From NCBI GenBank assembly GCA_015039365.1, contig WION01000013.1, positions 124,001 to 188,000 on the forward strand: a DNA stretch of 64,000 nt, given 5' to 3'. The notes beneath the pieces were generated by a model, which searched no databases, was not told the DNA's origin, and worked only from the letters and a program-made list of their open reading frames with translations. The position numbers and the translations under genes were made by a program. The stretch comes from Amanita rubescens (lineage: Eukaryota > Basidiomycota > Agaricomycetes > Agaricales > Amanitaceae). Position 1 is the stretch's first letter, and each line of letters opens with the position of its first letter. Shown here one piece after another: positions 35,666-46,484 of this stretch.

Positions 35666-37455
35666 ATGAATTCGCGTTGGCACGCCGTGCCTGGTTCTTC
35701 TTCTCCCAGCATCGCTTTCGACTTTGACAAGGTCGCTGGTCTCTCAAATTCTGACGATCAGGATACCGATATGTCTAGTACTCGTAGCTCAAGCCTCAGC
35801 GATGTCCCAGAAGATTCTCCAGTTCCCCCTTCTTCCTCTAGGTCACCCTACTCTCATCCTACACATGCCGCAACTTCCTCTTCATCTACATTCGCAGCCA
35901 GGAACGGTTCAGCTACCCCGGTAACCCTACCTTCCACTTCCCAGTCACACGTCGCAGGCCCGTCAACCCACCGTATTCCCGTTGCTTCGCGCAAGACCAG
36001 CTCTCGTAGTTTACATCGGTCCATTACGGAATCAATTCCACCACCTTCTTTAGCTCCCAGTGCTTCTGCAGGTTCATCCAATGTTAGTCAAAGTTTACGG
36101 CGGAACGTTTCAAATGGAAGCAATGCTTCTCTCTCTGCAGTCACGACGCTCGGAGTGCGTAGTCCACGCGTCCAGCCGCCGCCTCCCAGTGCTGTTTCTT
36201 CGCCATCATCGCAGGAGAACGTCACAAAGCGTACAAATCCCCGTCTTCCTCACGACAAGGATGCAACGCCCGCCCCTCCTACAGCGATGTACTGGAGCAA
36301 AGCCCCTGTATATGGCACCATGTTAAACAGGCCAGTACGATCGCATAGCGTTACACTGGTGGATACAACAGCTTGGCTCTTGGGTGGATGCGACGACCAC
36401 GATTCGGCAACGGACATTTTTTGTTTCGATATTGGTGAGCCTTTCAATCCACCCTTACCCATCTGACGTGTTGCAGTGCTGACACGCCCCTCTGACTGAT
36501 TTTCCCAAACAGAAACAATGCAATGGACGCATCCAGGGACACAAGGCGACCCGCCACCTCCTTGCAGGGCGCATACATGCACCCTGTTTGATCGTAAACT
36601 GATCGTGATTGGTGGCGGTCTAGGACCCACTTATTACGACTTTATATTTATCCTCGACACCACCAATCGATGTTGGCACAGGCCAACAGTAGCGCGAGAA
36701 CCAGATGCTCCGCACCCGGTTTCTCGAAGGGCACACACAGCTGTGCTTTACCAGGGATTGATATGGGTATTTGGAGGAGGGAACGGTATGCAAGCATTGA
36801 ATGATCTTTGGACGCTCGATGTGTCCGCATACTTAGGATACAACGGAAAAGACCCAAAACCGGTTTATTGGCAAAAAGTAGAAACAAAGGGAGAACCCCC
36901 AGCTCCCCGAGGATACCATACAGCAAACCTAGTCAGCAATTATATGGTTGTTGCTGGCGGAAGTGATGGTTTTAATTATTTCACAGATATATGGCTTTTG
37001 TCCCTTGGTGAGTTGGTCGTCTTGTTTGCGTTACGTGCCGATACTAAAAAGAGATTCAAGATGATCTCGAGTGGAAACAACTGAAAATGGTTGAACAACC
37101 TCATAAACTGTTGGCGCACACGTCAACACAGGTTGGTTCCTACTTGTACATTATCGGTGGGCATAATGGAGAAAAGTATACATCGGAGGTTTTACTCTTC
37201 AATCTCGGTAGGTCTGAGTCAGCGTAAATGATGTTTATTCACGCGCCCAAAGTCAACCTCCAATATGAAAAACGGGCTGTTTACGGCAAGGCACCCAATC
37301 CCCGTGGATACCATGCGACAATTCTGGCTGACAGTCGCTTATTTCTATTTGGAGGATACGATGGAATAACGTCATATGATGACGTGCATATTCTTGACCT
37401 TGCGGCAAACGCTTATCTACCCCAAGTTACCAGTTTTACGATTGACGCGCCGTAG
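35666..37455 (+). CDS. Kelch-repeat beta-propeller protein
   Basis: Exon 1 (35666-36434) encodes a 200-residue Ser/Pro-rich disordered N-terminus, then YWSKAPVYGTMLNRPVRSHS. Kelch blades follow, with GG and W/F motifs: TAWLLGGCDDHDSATDIFCF, RAHTCTLFDRKLIVIGGG, RRAHTAVLYQGLIWVFGGGN, PAPRGYHTANLVSNYMVVAG, YLYIIGGHNGEKYTSEVLLF and NPRGYHATILADSRLFLFGG. Introns at 36435-36512 and near 37007 and 37207 are in frame. It ends TSFTIDAP. Kelch propellers are protein-interaction scaffolds; the layout resembles cell-polarity and Ras-pathway kelch proteins, but no specific orthologue is claimed. A decayed copy of the last exon lies at 38745-38972. Confidence 0.8.
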
Positions 37456-37748
37456 AGTCAATATCTGACAGGCGCAACGCTGGCCGACGAGGCGACATCC
37501 GGGTTTTGCTTTTGTTTTGACCCTTCTGTGCTAGTTAAATAGTTAATGGTATTGTTCGTTCAGCCTAATGACTTCATAAAATGACACCGTATTATCCCTT
37601 GGAAGGGTTTACTAGAATAGTAATGAAAGACAATGCGTTCATAGTATAATCGTCCTCGCCCGGCGTAAAACGCACCCCCTAGCCTCCTAGCATGATAATG
37701 TCCATGCTACATCAGATGGGCAATTTATTTATTTAAAGTAACAAAGGA

Positions 37749-38568
37749 TTAAGCCCTCATCTCCATTGGAATCATAAAGGCCGACCAATGGGCCTCTGCG
37801 AGTTTGCGAAAGGCGGTATAGTGCTGGAGAGATACTTGTCGAAAATCCGGGGTTTCCATACCCTCGCCGGGACGACGACTGTTGGACGCCACAACGCATT
37901 TCTTGACCATCGTAGGGGATAGCGGATATTGCGACAAAACAACCGCTTCGCTCAGATGTCGAGTGACCGGGACCATGTACAAGATGGGTCGAGTACCGGT
38001 CATCGTGATGCATGGAATAGTCATGGAGTTAAGCTGAGATTCACCAAATCGTGCTTCGGAATAAGATTATTGTTCTGAAAAGTCGCGATGACCTCAGCGA
38101 TGATTTGCGGCTCAGGGGAGTCGAGGGTGGGTTTATCCCCTTGGACTACTAGAAGGACGGTAGAGGAGCTCTGAGCTAGGCACAATCTGGCTGCGCTGAT
38201 TCAGTCGAATCGCCATAAATCCGTAGCGGAATGGCGTAACAGGGATCGAAGAAGGAGGGCCACGTTTCTCGTATCCAAGCGCACGCAAGATCTCCCTTGC
38301 AAAGTCTTCAAAAGCCGAGTCTTGGTCTAAATTCGCCTTGGACGCCAAATTCGAGTACTGGCAGGAGGCGGTATGTCTCATCAGAGAGTCCTTGCGTAGA
38401 GAGGGTGCCAGAGAGTAGATTGGGGAGATTGCTGAGGCTTGCGACGGTTGGGAGTGGTTTGCCGTAGAACTCTTCTGGGGTTTAAGTGGATACTCTGATG
38501 TTGTAGGCCAGAAGGTCATTCGTAGTCCAATCGTTGCCAGATTTAGCAGATCGGAGAAGGTTGGCCAT
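37749..38568 (-). pseudogene. Decayed member of an uncharacterised Agaricomycete family
   Basis: Blocks I associate with a repeated mushroom protein family of unknown function are recognisable: MANLLRSAKSGNDWTTNDL, TPEEFYGKPLPTVASL, NLASKANLDQDSAFEDFARE, VLLVVQGDKPTLDSPEPQII, NSMTIPCITMTGTRPILY and FRKLAEAHWSAFMIP. They lie in different frames. There is an in-frame TAA between RVST and TPEEFYG, a one-base insertion near 38370 (LLP to YSNLASK), and at least two more shifts near 38260 and 38170. It sits between the kelch gene and a decayed copy of that gene's tail. Confidence 0.7.
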
Positions 38569-38744
38569 GAGTTAGTCGAGATAGAGCCACAAGTTTAAAC
38601 GTGTTTGTGTCAATGCGACGTCGCAATCACCGTTTGTCGTCTGGACAGGACGTGGGTGGCCGGTCACTAGCACTTTGGAGTCGCGGCAGACGAGGCTGCT
38701 GACTCGGTGGCTTGCGCTATGTTGTCTTTGTGCCGTCGATAGCA

Positions 38745-38972
38745 TAAATGATCCTATTCACGCGCCCAAAGTCAACCTCCAATTTGAAAAGTTTCGGCTT
38801 GTTCACGGCAAGGCACCAAACCCCTGTGGATACCACTGCAATTCTGTCTGACAGAGGCTGACAGTCGTTTATTTTTATTTGGAGGATACGATGGGATAAC
38901 ATTATATCATATGATGATGCATATCCTCGACCTTGCCTACCTACTAGTTTTACGATTGACGTGCCGTAGAGT
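38745..38972 (+). pseudogene. Degenerate duplicate of the kelch gene's last exon
   Basis: Base-by-base similarity to 37226-37465: both share the intron end with CACGCGCCCAAAGTCAACC, the GGCAAGGCACC segment, TTTGGAGGATACGATGG, and the end TTTTACGATTGACG followed by GCCGTAGAGTCA. The copy has several indels that break the frame, so it cannot encode a blade. The two copies flank the pseudogene at 37749-38568. Confidence 0.8.
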
Positions 38973-39505
38973 CAGGCGCACGCTGGAATTAGTAGGCTTT
39001 TGATTAGGTCTGGTGTACAAGTATTATTTTAGAGATCTGACAAGTACATTAATCGCATTTGTTCGTGTCCCGTTCATGACCTTATAAGCTATTGTCTTTA
39101 GAATGTTTTTGGACAACTTCGGCCCTTGTGGTACAAAGTTAAGTGTTGGCATAGTTATGGTAACCAAAGAAGCAACTAAGGTACGTACAATATGCCTCGT
39201 GGTAGCATACGTGAGCGCATACGGCAACGGTGAGAAACTCGCTGCCCCGTCCATAACTTTCACAGGACATACTTGGACGGTTGACTACAATACTTATAAA
39301 GCTAAAGAAGAAGCCAGCATGACACACCACCTTCTTTTCCCTCGTTTGACATCCACTTTGCTCTGCGGTCGCCGCCTAGTGCGCTTCTAGCAAAGACTGT
39401 TTGCTCCGACACTGGTGTCGCCTTCTACTCAAGTTTACTCAGTGCAGGGCATTCTGGTACCTTTCCTTCCTTCGGTTTCTAGGCTCTTTCGAATCGACAT
39501 CGGCC
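38973..39505. promoter_or_regulatory. Upstream region of the secreted Ser/Gly-rich protein
   Basis: About 530 bases with no supported gene. The final 150 bases are pyrimidine-rich (e.g. TTCTTTTCCCTCG), as expected of a mushroom core promoter and 5' UTR. Confidence 0.4.
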
Positions 39506-41234
39506 ATGTTCTGTCGTAAATTCTGTCTCTTCCTTGTTACTGTCGCTCTTTCGTCTTTTGTCGCGCAAGCCGCGCCTGCTTCCTGCTCGGTGCGTAAATA
39601 TATCTTCCTGTTGAACCTATGATAGTAATCAAGTTATCATTTAGGACAATGGCGCTGCCAATCATACGGTTGCCGTCGCTAACAGGGCATCCGAATCAAC
39701 CAATGGTACGAATAATGATGTTCGTGAAAACATCCCAATTGAGATCTTTTGTACAGGCCAGGATGGTTTTGAGTCGAATCACAAAAGATTCAACCATGGA
39801 GGTCGCAACAGGGGAGGCCGGACCAGCCGGACTTCTGCAAGTGGTAGGACAACTTATATCAGTTAATCTTGGTATAAAAATAACGGGTATCACAGTAGCC
39901 GCTAAGACCCAAAGTGCCTCGGTCACGAGCGCTGCTGCCACCGCTAGTTCTACTGTCTCGTCTGGAAATGGCAAAGGAGGCGGGAATAATTCCAACACTA
40001 CCTCCACAGTTGCATCTGGAAGTGGCACTGGAAGCGGGAATAATTCCAACACTACCTCCACAGTTGCATCTGGAAATGGCAATGGAAGCGGGAATAGTTC
40101 CAACACTACCTCCACAGGTGGATCTGGATCGTCCGGCGCTAGCACCGGTAACAATGGGAATTCCGACCCGCAAACCTCTCTGAGTACGTTTTTCAATAAC
40201 CTCGTCAATCATAACTAAAGTACTTTCAACAACAGCTCTCGATCCACGTGTCATTTGCACGGGTTTCGAAAGCAACGGTCAAGCGGTGCCAGCGGCCGGC
40301 CAAGTTGCATCTCTGACGTCTAGCGATAACTTCATCAATTTCTGCTTGACCTCAAATTTGCCCCTTACAAACGGATCGCAGGTTAGTGGAGGCTCGTGTA
40401 ACCCCGCCCCCATGGGTCTTATCCCATCCGTCAACAACATGCCTTCAGCCAAGTTCGTCTTCCCCCCCAACTTTGGCACTATCCAAGCCAGCACGAGCTT
40501 CACCATACAAATGGCGATTCAGGGCATGGAGACTGGTTTCTTCGTCAATGCGCAACAGAACTACTTTTCCGCACCCCAGCAGCTGAATGCACAAGGCCAG
40601 ATCCAAGGTCACTCGCACGTCGTGGTCGAGGCGCTCTCTTCGTTGAACCAAACGACGCCTACCAATCCTCAGAAGTTTACGTTTTTCAAAGGCTTGAACG
40701 CAGCGGCCCAGAATGGAATTTTGACTGCCCTTGTGGCTGGCGGGCTACCCGTTGGCGTTTACAAGGTGTCATCTATCAACACGGCTGCCAACCATCAGCC
40801 CGTTCTTGTCCCAATAGCACAACACGGATCCCTCGATGATGTTGTTTATGTGAGTATCGCGTTTTTCCTAACTACCTAGCCGAGTATCATACTGAAACAT
40901 CAATGGCTAGTTCTCTGTTACACAAGACGGTAATCCTGCTTCTGGCTCTACTGGTTCTACCGGTTCATCGTCGGGTTCCACTACTACTGGGTCGACACCC
41001 GGTGCAAACAATTCAACATCTAGTGCTGTCACTTCGGCGTCGGCCTCAGCCAATACACCGGCAAAGAGCGCCAACGCCAGCAAGACTGTTGCAGCAGCAG
41101 GCGCAACAGCAACGGGGAAGAACTCTGGAGCAGGAAGCGGGCAAAAGACAAGTAGCAGTGCTAGCTCTGCGAGCACAAGCACAAGCACAAGTACAAAGAG
41201 CGGAAGGACGGGAAGAAATGGGGGCAGAGGCTGA
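39506..41234 (+). CDS. Secreted Ser/Gly-rich protein with internal 18-residue repeats
   Basis: Signal peptide (MFCRKFCLFLVTVALSSFVAQAAPASCS) and then a short Asn-rich region. A low-complexity stretch has three 54-bp repeats encoding GNNSNTTSTVASG-type units (about 39962-40124). The conserved domain follows: LDPRVICTGFESNGQ, SLTSSDNFINFCLTSNLPLT, MGLIPSVNNMPSAKFVFPPN, SFTIQMAIQGMETGFFVN, QIQGHSHVVVEAL, and GVYKVSSINTAANHQPVLVP. A Ser/Thr/Gly-rich tail ends GRTGRNGGRG. It belongs to a common mushroom secreted family of unknown role. The tail looks like an O-glycosylated cell-wall stalk, but no GPI hydrophobic tail is seen. Exon joins near 39830-39905 are uncertain. Confidence 0.7.
39962..40124 (+). 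repeat. 54-bp coding tandem repeat, 3 copies
   Basis: Three near-identical 54-bp units within the secreted protein, each with GGGAATAATTCCAACACTAC (one copy AATAGTTCC). Each encodes an 18-residue Gly/Asn/Ser/Thr unit. Confidence 0.85.
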
Positions 41235-41600
41235 ACTGCATAGGAAAGTCAGATAGTATACTTGAATAGCCCACCCTTGATTGGGTTGGGGTTGAATACA
41301 CGTGGAAATCGTTCAGCGTTCTCTTTTGGTGGATCGGACAGTTGACTGTCCCTTTCAATTCACTTCCATACTCGTATTCGAATTCTTCGTACCCAGTACA
41401 TAATCTTGTTTTTCCGGAGCAATCAAATTTGGATGTCGAATTCAAATGACTGGCTACATACCAACGTGCTCGTCAAGGTAACACTGGCGGATGACATGAT
41501 TGACGTGATTGACGTAACGGTGGTATACAAAGGGTATATAAAACAACAACAGTGGGAGACAACGGCCAAGCCAAGTTAAATCCGATAGACAAGAAACCGA
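41235..41600. other. Convergent intergenic region
   Basis: About 365 bases between the 3' ends of two secreted-protein genes. It includes a short direct repeat (GATTGACGTGATTGACGTAA, 41498-41517). No gene seen. Confidence 0.35.
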
Positions 41601-42427
41601 TCACAGAAGTCCAATAATAACGTGGGCGAGAAGTAACAGTGCAGCACCGCCGACTACAACCTCATGTTTCGCAGCAGCGTTCGTCTTTTTCGAGCCGGCA
41701 GCGGTGGATGAGGAAGTGCCGGTAGCAGAGGACCCAGAGGACGAAGTTGCTGGTGTCGTGTCCGTGGCAGCATTAGCCAGGAAGGCAGTAAAGTTCTGCT
41801 GAGTCGTAGGATTGATGGCAAACACGGCTCCTTGTTGACATTCGCCACTCGCTCCGTCATAGTACCTGCGAATAAAACATTACGTTCAGAACCCCGTGGT
41901 GATGGCAATATCATTTTAAATTAAAAAAACGAACCATGCCGGAGTGTTATCACTGATCATAATCTCGACCACTGGTAGACCAGGCGCGTCAAGTGCTGTA
42001 GAGCTAGAGATCTAGGCCTTCATTAGCTCACAACGTAATGATCCGACGAGACTGGAAGAGTAGATACCGTCTGAGCGCCGCTGTTAAAACCGCCATTGGG
42101 CGTGCAAGGGTGCTGGAACGTAGACTCTATTGAGGAATGGGATTAAACCACTTGAACGAGCGATGCATCGCGTCACTCACCGACGACACTGTGGGTACCA
42201 CTCTGGAACACAAAAGTGACGATGTCACCGTTGCCAGGAAAGATTTCGGTTGGGTCGAAACCTATGCCTTTCTGTCTGAAGGTCGCGTGGGGTCAAGACG
42301 ATAGCCTGAAAGAATAAAGAACGAACCCAGTAACGGAATTCTTTCCTACGTCGACTGTGTATGTGAAGGCAGTGACGAAGGGCACGAGGCAGAAGCCCAC
42401 GGAAAGAGCCTTGAAAAGCGAGAGCAT
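41601..42427 (-). CDS. Extracellular cupredoxin-like GPI-anchored protein
   Basis: Starts MLSLFKALSVGFCLVPFVTA (signal peptide), then FTYTVDVGKNSVTG. Short exons follow: FDPTEIFPGNGDIVTFVFQS, GTHSVVES, FQHPCTPNGGFNSGAQT, and PVVEIMISDNTPAWYYDGAS with GECQQGAVFAINPT. This is the single cupredoxin fold of fungal extracellular serine-rich proteins: the HPC segment supplies His and Cys ligand candidates. A Ser/Thr-rich stalk leads to a hydrophobic C-terminus (VVVGGAALLLLAHVIIGLL) typical of a GPI signal. It probably sits in the cell wall; copper binding is inferred from the fold and not proven. Confidence 0.75.
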
Positions 42428-42960
42428 CAGGAAGGTTCGTCGCGAAACGCGATGTTCTCGAGTTGGATAAACCTATTTTGCCTGCCGCACTCAGCCTATT
42501 TTAGTGTGTGACATGATCGATTGATCGGCCGATTCAATAGTGCCCAATCTGGCGGCTGCAACTACTTGATGCAAGAGGTGGTCCTGAACAGCCTGACCTG
42601 TCCGTACAGACAATCCTGACCTCTAAGCCACATTTACCAGCGTGCTCATAAGAGCGACGCCCTCTTCGAATGCCGTATATTGAAATTACAACTACTTTGC
42701 GCACCCTAAAACAATGAGCTAGAGGCGATGTGCGATATTCAAATCATAACCCGGATATCAGAATAGGATATCTGATGAGCTAGGTGTCCGATTCATCCCC
42801 GAGCTGTTTCCTCGAGGACCCCGAGAATAGTTGGTTCCAGGTCATCATCAGCTGGATATCTGTGCAGATATTAGCGAAATATTTTAAGGAAGGAAGTTTG
42901 TCGCGTACAAGCCAATCTTTAAACGGGCCTCGTCGTGTTGAGGGCCAATCTACGTTCAGC
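42428..42960. promoter_or_regulatory. Promoter region of the cupredoxin-like gene
   Basis: About 530 bases between the cupredoxin-like gene and the 3' end of DEG1. No gene supported. Confidence 0.35.
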
Positions 42961-44544
42961 CTACTCATCTTCATCCGCAATGGCTTCAGCCTTTCGCCGT
43001 TCTTCCCTCCTCAAGCCTTTCCCATTCCGCCACCTCTCATTTACAACTTCAACGGGGTCCATCCTCACTCGATCAAGTAGAGGAGTATATCGAGTCACCC
43101 GCTTGTACGTCCCCCCTCCTAGTGGTATCTGCATCGGTTGCTTCGTAGGCTTCGTCGACACCGGCGGATAGGTAAGAGGAAACACCTGAACTGGGCGTGG
43201 ATGGTATAACGCCGCGGCGGAAAGGAAATGCTGATTAAGAGTGCTAAAAATCTTGGATCTCTCCAATGTAGATTGGAGAGCGCTATACATCCCGCCGGTG
43301 TTGTTTTCTAGGCTTTCCTGGCGTTTTTGCGCATCTGTATGTCCGTCGATTTGCCAATCGACATCCTCTGGTTTGTATGCGCAGTCCCATAACATTAGTG
43401 GGAGTGCATCAGCCATTTGATATTCAGGCCGTCGGTCTACGACTTGTAAAGGAGGATCCATTTCGTCAACGACATGTTCTGCATCATCCGCGACATTAAG
43501 AAGGGACGTAATGACTGAAGGTCGTTCGAGTCCTGCTCCGACGTGGAAAAGAATGGCCATGATGTGTCTAACTTGGTGGTACAAGAAAGCGCTCCCAACG
43601 AGGTCCAGGACATAAATCTCGGGAATGTTCGCATCAACAGGTGTGATATCGACCGAGATAATTTTGCGCTTGAACATCGTGATTTGCTTCGCTGGGTCAA
43701 GTTTACAAAGGTTGCGAAAATCGTGTTCTCCCACTAGGCGAGAGGCCCCGGTCCGCATGAGATCGATATTTAATCCTTGTGAGGAAAAAAAGTACTTGTA
43801 ATGGCGATAGCGACATGAAAAGCGTGCAGAAAAGTTGGGAGAGACGGGGGACCAGGCGAAAACGCGGATCGTAGGTGGGAGGATACGGTTGAGTATGGTG
43901 ACGTAGTCGTGCTCGGGTTTGTATGAGCCCTTGGGCTTTGACACGGGGGTGGATGTAGCTGGAGTTATGTCGAGCGAACCGAGTTCTTCATGTGCCAATG
44001 CTAGGTCGGCTTCCCGAATTTGATCAGCCGACTCGGAAGGCAAACGTAGGGATTCCGCTTCTTGGTTGACCAAAGTACTACGCACCCAGAGCGATACTAC
44101 TTGTCCTGCTGCGCTGACTCCTCTATCGGTTCGACCACACTTCTCCCATCCACATCCTTCGAAGCTAGCCTCTGGATCAACTAGTTTTGCCATCGCGAGT
44201 GCATCAAACAGGACGCTCTCTACCGTTGGGAGAGGGGTAGGTAGGGTCTGATATGCCAAACCATTGTATTCCCACCCAGAGTAGCAGAATTTGAGAGCGA
44301 TCTTGCGTTTGGGGTATGAGGAAAAATCAAAGTCTTTCCGAGAGTCTTTCCGCGACTTTTCAATAACCTGTGGGTCTACCAGAGGATTGGATGATTTTGA
44401 CTCGAGGTGCGCGATGTGTTTGATGAGATCTTCGCGCGTCCAGTTGTCGTAAGCGCTGGCCATGTCAAATATTTTGGTCCTAGAGCGTATGAGTGAGTGT
44501 CTGGAGCTCCGAGGTCGAAACCTGAACAGAGTCAGAAATCTCAT
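42961..44544 (-). CDS. DEG1: tRNA pseudouridine(38/39) synthase
   Basis: A single 527-residue ORF. The N-terminal extension (RFLTLFRFRPRSSRHSLIRS) precedes an internal MASAYDNWTREDLIKHI; the extension is Arg/Ser-rich and could be a mitochondrial presequence or untranslated. TruA-family motifs are KIALKFCYSGWEYNGLAYQT, the catalytic KCGRTDRGVSAAGQVVSL (Asp in GRTD) and FSARFSCRYRHYKYFF. GEHDFRNLCKLDPAKQ and VGSAFLYHQVRHIMAILFHV follow. Deg1/Pus3 makes pseudouridine at positions 38 and 39 of tRNA anticodon stems. Length matches fungal Deg1. Confidence 0.93.
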   Translation of the reverse strand: MRFLTLFRFRPRSSRHSLIRSRTKIFDMASAYDNWTREDLIKHIAHLESKSSNPLVDPQVIEKSRKDSRKDFDFSSYPKRKIALKFCYSGWEYNGLAYQTLPTPLPTVESVLFDALAMAKLVDPEASFEGCGWEKCGRTDRGVSAAGQVVSLWVRSTLVNQEAESLRLPSESADQIREADLALAHEELGSLDITPATSTPVSKPKGSYKPEHDYVTILNRILPPTIRVFAWSPVSPNFSARFSCRYRHYKYFFSSQGLNIDLMRTGASRLVGEHDFRNLCKLDPAKQITMFKRKIISVDITPVDANIPEIYVLDLVGSAFLYHQVRHIMAILFHVGAGLERPSVITSLLNVADDAEHVVDEMDPPLQVVDRRPEYQMADALPLMLWDCAYKPEDVDWQIDGHTDAQKRQESLENNTGGMYSALQSTLERSKIFSTLNQHFLSAAALYHPRPVQVFPLTYPPVSTKPTKQPMQIPLGGGTYKRVTRYTPLLDRVRMDPVEVVNERWRNGKGLRREERRKAEAIADEDE

Positions 44545-45251
44545 AAACTTTGGCCAAATTTAGCACATCTGCATCAATGACTCAACGTACTCAACTGCTC
44601 ATCTAGACTGACGAACAAATTATATAACGAACATTTCTTATACGTTCTCCTTTTTGTAGCACATATTTAAATAAATACAGACGGCATAACAGGCTAGTTG
44701 AAGTCTAGGTCTATGCAGTGTGAAATCCTCCAGCGGTCAGTTCCCTGATGCAAAATATGAGAAAAAAGGAGAGACAAAGATAAAACCAAAATCCAAAAGA
44801 GAAGAATCGTGACAACCACGGGATCGAACAATTCAGTAGCATCGGATTCAGGTATTGGCCACTGTAATCAAGGTCAGTATGTGACTCTATGAGCAAACGT
44901 GTTACAAACCACGGAACGATGGTCATCTGCACTGATATCAATGTACACGTCTTCCCAGTGTACTAGTGACATGCATTGCTTCAGTGGATAAATGCCATCG
45001 GATGGACGCTTCAAGTGTCTCTTGAAATATGGTGCAACAGCCTACATCGCGTATCATTAAGATTAAATCCAACACGGCCTCTTTCAGCTATGCACCAACT
45101 TTGTATCCATCGACCTGATCGGCATAAGCAGTGGTCAATCCAATTATCAGCCAACTCACGAAATATATCCATGACATCAATGAATTGAGGGCATCTCTTG
45201 CGCTGTAGTCACGTAATCTGACCAATTCTGAAGAAAGATCTAGGTTGTGAA
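44545..45251. other. Intergenic or unresolved 3' exons of the next gene
   Basis: About 700 bases. Minus-strand segments translate to protein-like pieces (RELADNWIDHCLCRSGRW; VVVTILLFWILVLSLSPFF, a possible membrane helix) that could be further exons of the 45252-46484 gene, but I could not join them in frame. Confidence 0.3.
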
Positions 45252-46484
45252 CTACATCAAATGCAGCCAAGACGCACTTCCTCGAAACAGGATTCCGGGA
45301 CTTAGTTTTGACTCGCAGATGCCGAACATTTGCCGGATATTTGGGTGCCTAGAGCAGTTAAGTGACTGAGAAATGTACGCGATGAAGACGTACTTGTAAT
45401 GAGAAAAGGCCTCCAAATCTTTTCGGAACATCTGTGGTTGATTTTGGTGGTTTTAATGGGTGCTCGATGATAACGCTCTATAAACACGTACCGTAAAAGC
45501 ATCGTTTCCACAGTATCTTCGAAACGTATAGATGTCTGGTTTACCGTCAACCTTTACGAAGGATTCCTCTGTCAATTGGTCACGATCTTCGCTCAGAAGA
45601 CTTTCGATTAAATGTATGTCGGCGGTTTTGTATTTGTAATACTAGGCAAAAAAGAAGGTTTAAGCTCTGTATGATGAATAGTTGGGGAAGCATACGTCGG
45701 AGGTGTCGATGTCCTCAAAGGCGCCGTAGGCTTCATTGTAGCCGCTTGCAATGATACGACGTGTATCAAGGCCGAGTTGCACCTGGAATTAATGTGAAAA
45801 TCGTACGTATGCTTTTGGCATGAAAGTCAAGGGATAGCCGCACCAGGAAATTCAGACGTAGATCATCCATACGTTTCATGCAGTCTGTATTCAGACGGCT
45901 CAATGCGTCCTTGTGTAGCGTCCGCTTTCCAAGGGATTTGTATGATTTATTTAGGACCTCGTCTATATCTTCCTTCATTGTCAATAAGCATCTCCACGGA
46001 GAGAGCGCATCCGAGTCAGCAACGACCAAACACAATGACGACAGTGGCTCTCACGAGTTGAACTCATTAAAAAGTTGTATGAATTTCGCATCCTTGCTCA
46101 CTGCCTCTCCATAAGACCGTATCTGGTCATTCAGCAACTTTAAAAGCTTGGTGATGGCGGCAACTAAGCCTCGAAGGTCCGCTGTATTGTTGCGCACGCC
46201 CTGTTGTGGGACACTAAGTAAACGAGCATCATGAACTTAGTGACTGAAGTTTGACATACTTGAAAATCTTTCAGTATGACGTTTAAAGTTTCGGTAGCGG
46301 CCTTCAGAGGCGGAAAGCTTCCACCCAGTGCAGACGCAACATTAAGCGCCCGAATAAAGTTGTCGATCCATATGTCGGACGCGCCAGTACATGGTGAACT
46401 TGGGAAATCATTGCGTTCGCCCTCGGTCACTGAGGAACCTACTCTTCTGACGGCGAAAAGCTTTGTCAGTTTCTGGAGGTTCAT
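45252..46484 (-). CDS. Hypothetical helical protein, possibly incomplete
   Basis: Spliced by eye from the ATG at 46484: MNLQKLTKLFAVRRVGSS, ... RALNVASALGGSFPPLKAAT, ETLNVILKDFQ joined to GVRNNTADLRGLVAAITKLL, KLLNDQIRSYGEAVSKD, SCLLTMKEDIDEVLNKSYKS, HKDALSRLNTDCMKRMDDLR, then VQLGLDTRRIIASGYNE, DIYTFRRYCGNDAFT and HPNIRQMFGICESK. The N-terminal four-helix pattern recalls the helical domain that fungal NLR-like and kinase-like proteins share with MLKL. The later RHPNIRQMFG segment is like a kinase N-lobe helix. The frame stops at 45252 shortly after GICESK, so it may be truncated or continue toward 44.7 kb. Identity not established. Confidence 0.4.

Noticed and set aside
39696..40208. 170-codon minus-strand ORF
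   Set aside because: Antisense shadow of the 54-bp coding repeats in the secreted protein.
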